Source of the DNA: Bacillota bacterium
Lineage (GTDB): Bacteria; Bacillota; Sulfobacillia; RBS10-35; JAJYVN01
Length of the DNA stretch: 5,245 nt
Reading direction: 5' to 3'
Assembly: GCA_021791995.1 (NCBI GenBank)
Contig: JAJYVN010000215.1
Coordinates: 1 to 5,245, forward strand
Position 1 is the first letter of the stretch; each line of letters begins with the position of its first letter. Both the position numbers and the translations under genes were made by a program. The notes below the pieces were generated by a model. That model searched no databases. It was not told the DNA's origin and was given only the letters and a program-made list of their open reading frames with translations. Shown in pieces: positions 5,139 through 5,245 of this stretch.

Positions 5139-5245
5139 TTCGACACATTCTGACCGACGGTATCGACGAATTCGACCTGACGCAACTCTCGGTCTATCGC
5201 TCCCGAGGGGGCTATGAGGCACTGCGCAAGGCACTTCTGGGTATG
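5135..5245 (+). CDS. nuoF: NADH-quinone oxidoreductase subunit F, N-terminal part (cut by window edge)
   Basis: This subunit binds NADH, FMN and cluster N3 in complex I, making it the electron entry point. Only the first 37 residues are inside the window; the frame is open to the last base. The segment YRSRGGYEALRKAL (residues 21-34) matches the start of the NuoF family, where a GGY motif precedes the flavin and NADH domain. GTG 5135 overlaps the nuoE stop and has GGAG at 5124-5127, seven bases upstream. The nucleotide-binding glycine-rich loops and the N3 cysteines lie beyond the edge and cannot be checked. The identification rests on this short match plus the position after nuoE. Confidence 0.9.
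   Translation, partial: MIRHILTDGIDEFDLTQLSVYRSRGGYEALRKALLGM

Overview
This GC-rich window carries the 5' part of a bacterial respiratory complex I (NADH:quinone oxidoreductase, nuo) operon on the plus strand. On the minus strand, divergent from it, lies a large gene for an uncharacterised ferritin-like protein. The codon choice strongly favours G/C at third positions and most starts are GTG (four of the six nuo genes by my assignment). This fits a free-living, respiring, GC-rich bacterium. The nuoA-B-C-D-E-F order with separate nuoC and nuoD excludes the fused NuoCD type of Escherichia coli, but I cannot name a phylum safely.

Layout. Positions 1-100 hold two small hairpins and no recognisable gene. 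Positions 101-334 (minus) may encode a 77-residue protein I do not recognise. Positions 335-509 are non-coding: they contain one copy of a recurring CACAAAGGG motif and a strong stem-loop (456-494) just downstream of the next gene's stop codon. Positions 510-1928 (minus) encode a protein of about 472 residues whose C-terminal half carries a four-helix di-iron ligand pattern (Glu, ExxH, Glu, ExxH). Positions 1929-2119 are the divergent control region, with two ribosome binding sites, two weak promoter candidates, an imperfect dyad and two more copies of the CACAAAGGG motif. From 2120 to the right edge the genes nuoA, nuoB, nuoC, nuoD, nuoE and the first 37 codons of nuoF follow with overlaps or very short gaps, so they are almost certainly one translationally coupled transcript.

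How the genes work together. NuoE and NuoF belong to the NADH-oxidising module of complex I. NuoB, NuoC and NuoD form the connecting module that carries the terminal N2 iron-sulfur cluster and the quinone pocket. NuoA is a small membrane subunit at the joint between peripheral and membrane arms. All diagnostic residues I could check in these subunits are present, so the enzyme looks functional. The ferritin-like protein has no evident role in complex I. Sharing a 191-base control region with nuoA makes co-regulation possible but not proven.

The nuo genes are ordinary. The less explained parts are the ferritin-like gene, the three CACAAAGGG motifs placed in the same orientation upstream of three gene starts, and the small left-hand reading frame.
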